Shown here: in pieces, positions 6,101 through 6,154 of the stretch | How the letters are laid out: every line of letters starts with the position of its first letter | Position numbering within the stretch: position 1 is the first letter of the stretch | Source: an uncultured Eubacteriales bacterium | GTDB lineage: Bacteria; Bacillota; Clostridia; Monoglobales; Monoglobaceae | DNA length: 6,154 nt | Direction of reading: 5' to 3' | NCBI GenBank assembly: GCA_905205855.1 | Contig: CAJLFL010000120.1 | Location: 1 to 6,154, forward strand | Program-made: the position numbers and the translations under genes | The notes under the pieces: generated by a model | Databases searched by the model: none | What the model was told of the DNA's origin: nothing | What the model saw: only the letters and a program-made list of their open reading frames with translations

Positions 6101-6154
6101 CAAATAAATTTGCAAAAAATATAAAAATATCTAAAAAAAATGTGTTTTTCTCTT
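6101..6154. other. AT-rich 3' flank, no clear terminator
   Basis: These 54 bases are strongly AT-rich and non-coding as far as they go. GCAAAT (6100-6105) and ATTTGC (6108-6113) form only a very short inverted repeat, followed by A rather than T. A run of A (about 6134-6141) and the T-run starting at 6145 could pair weakly, with a T-rich end. Neither is convincing, and the window ends before it can be said whether the operon continues. Confidence 0.4.

Noticed and set aside
6100..6154. Intrinsic terminator after the PBP gene
   Set aside because: The only clear inverted repeat is 5-6 AT-rich pairs followed by A rather than T; the later A/T runs would form a stem without G-C pairs.

Overview
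The window carries part of a cell-elongation gene cluster from a low-to-mid-GC Gram-positive bacterium, most likely an uncultured member of the Clostridia (Bacillota). Evidence for this is the AGGAGG-type ribosome binding sites, a maf-mreB-mreC-mreD order like that of Bacillus and Clostridium, AT-leaning codon use, and a long class B PBP with a charged N-terminal insert. The genus cannot be told from the sequence. All genes lie on the + strand, tightly packed, and look like one operon.

Layout: (1) Bases 1 to about 46 are GC-rich and do not fit what follows. They look like a foreign or chimeric edge joined to a dUTPase gene that has lost its first codons. (2) About 47-448 is dut, with all five dUTPase motifs but no proper start. 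(3) 457-1056 is maf, a nucleotide pyrophosphatase. (4) 1058-2065 is an MreB actin with an altered nucleotide-binding signature. (5) An 11-bp hairpin (2047-2075) spans the mreB stop. (6) 2092-3237 is mreC, with a long Ser/Asn-rich tail. (7) 3234-3734 is mreD, overlapping mreC by ATGA. (8) An 89-base gap holds a possible 15-codon ORF with its own Shine-Dalgarno sequence. (9) 3824-6100 is a class B penicillin-binding protein (PBP2/MrdA type). (10) 6101-6154 is AT-rich non-coding sequence with no convincing terminator.

How the genes work together: MreB filaments on the inner membrane face, the bitopic MreC, the polytopic MreD and the transpeptidase PBP2 are the core of the elongasome, which inserts peptidoglycan along the side wall. 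PBP2 normally works with the SEDS glycosyltransferase RodA, which is not in this window. Dut and Maf are house-cleaning nucleotide hydrolases at the head of the cluster; maf beside mreB is a common arrangement in Bacillota.

This is mostly an ordinary, well-known gene cluster and I see no new system in it. The points most worth a second look are the MreB phosphate-2 motif (Asn, Ala and Met where Asp, Gly and Thr are expected), the possible mini-ORF before the PBP gene, the hairpin over the mreB stop, and the chimeric-looking left edge.
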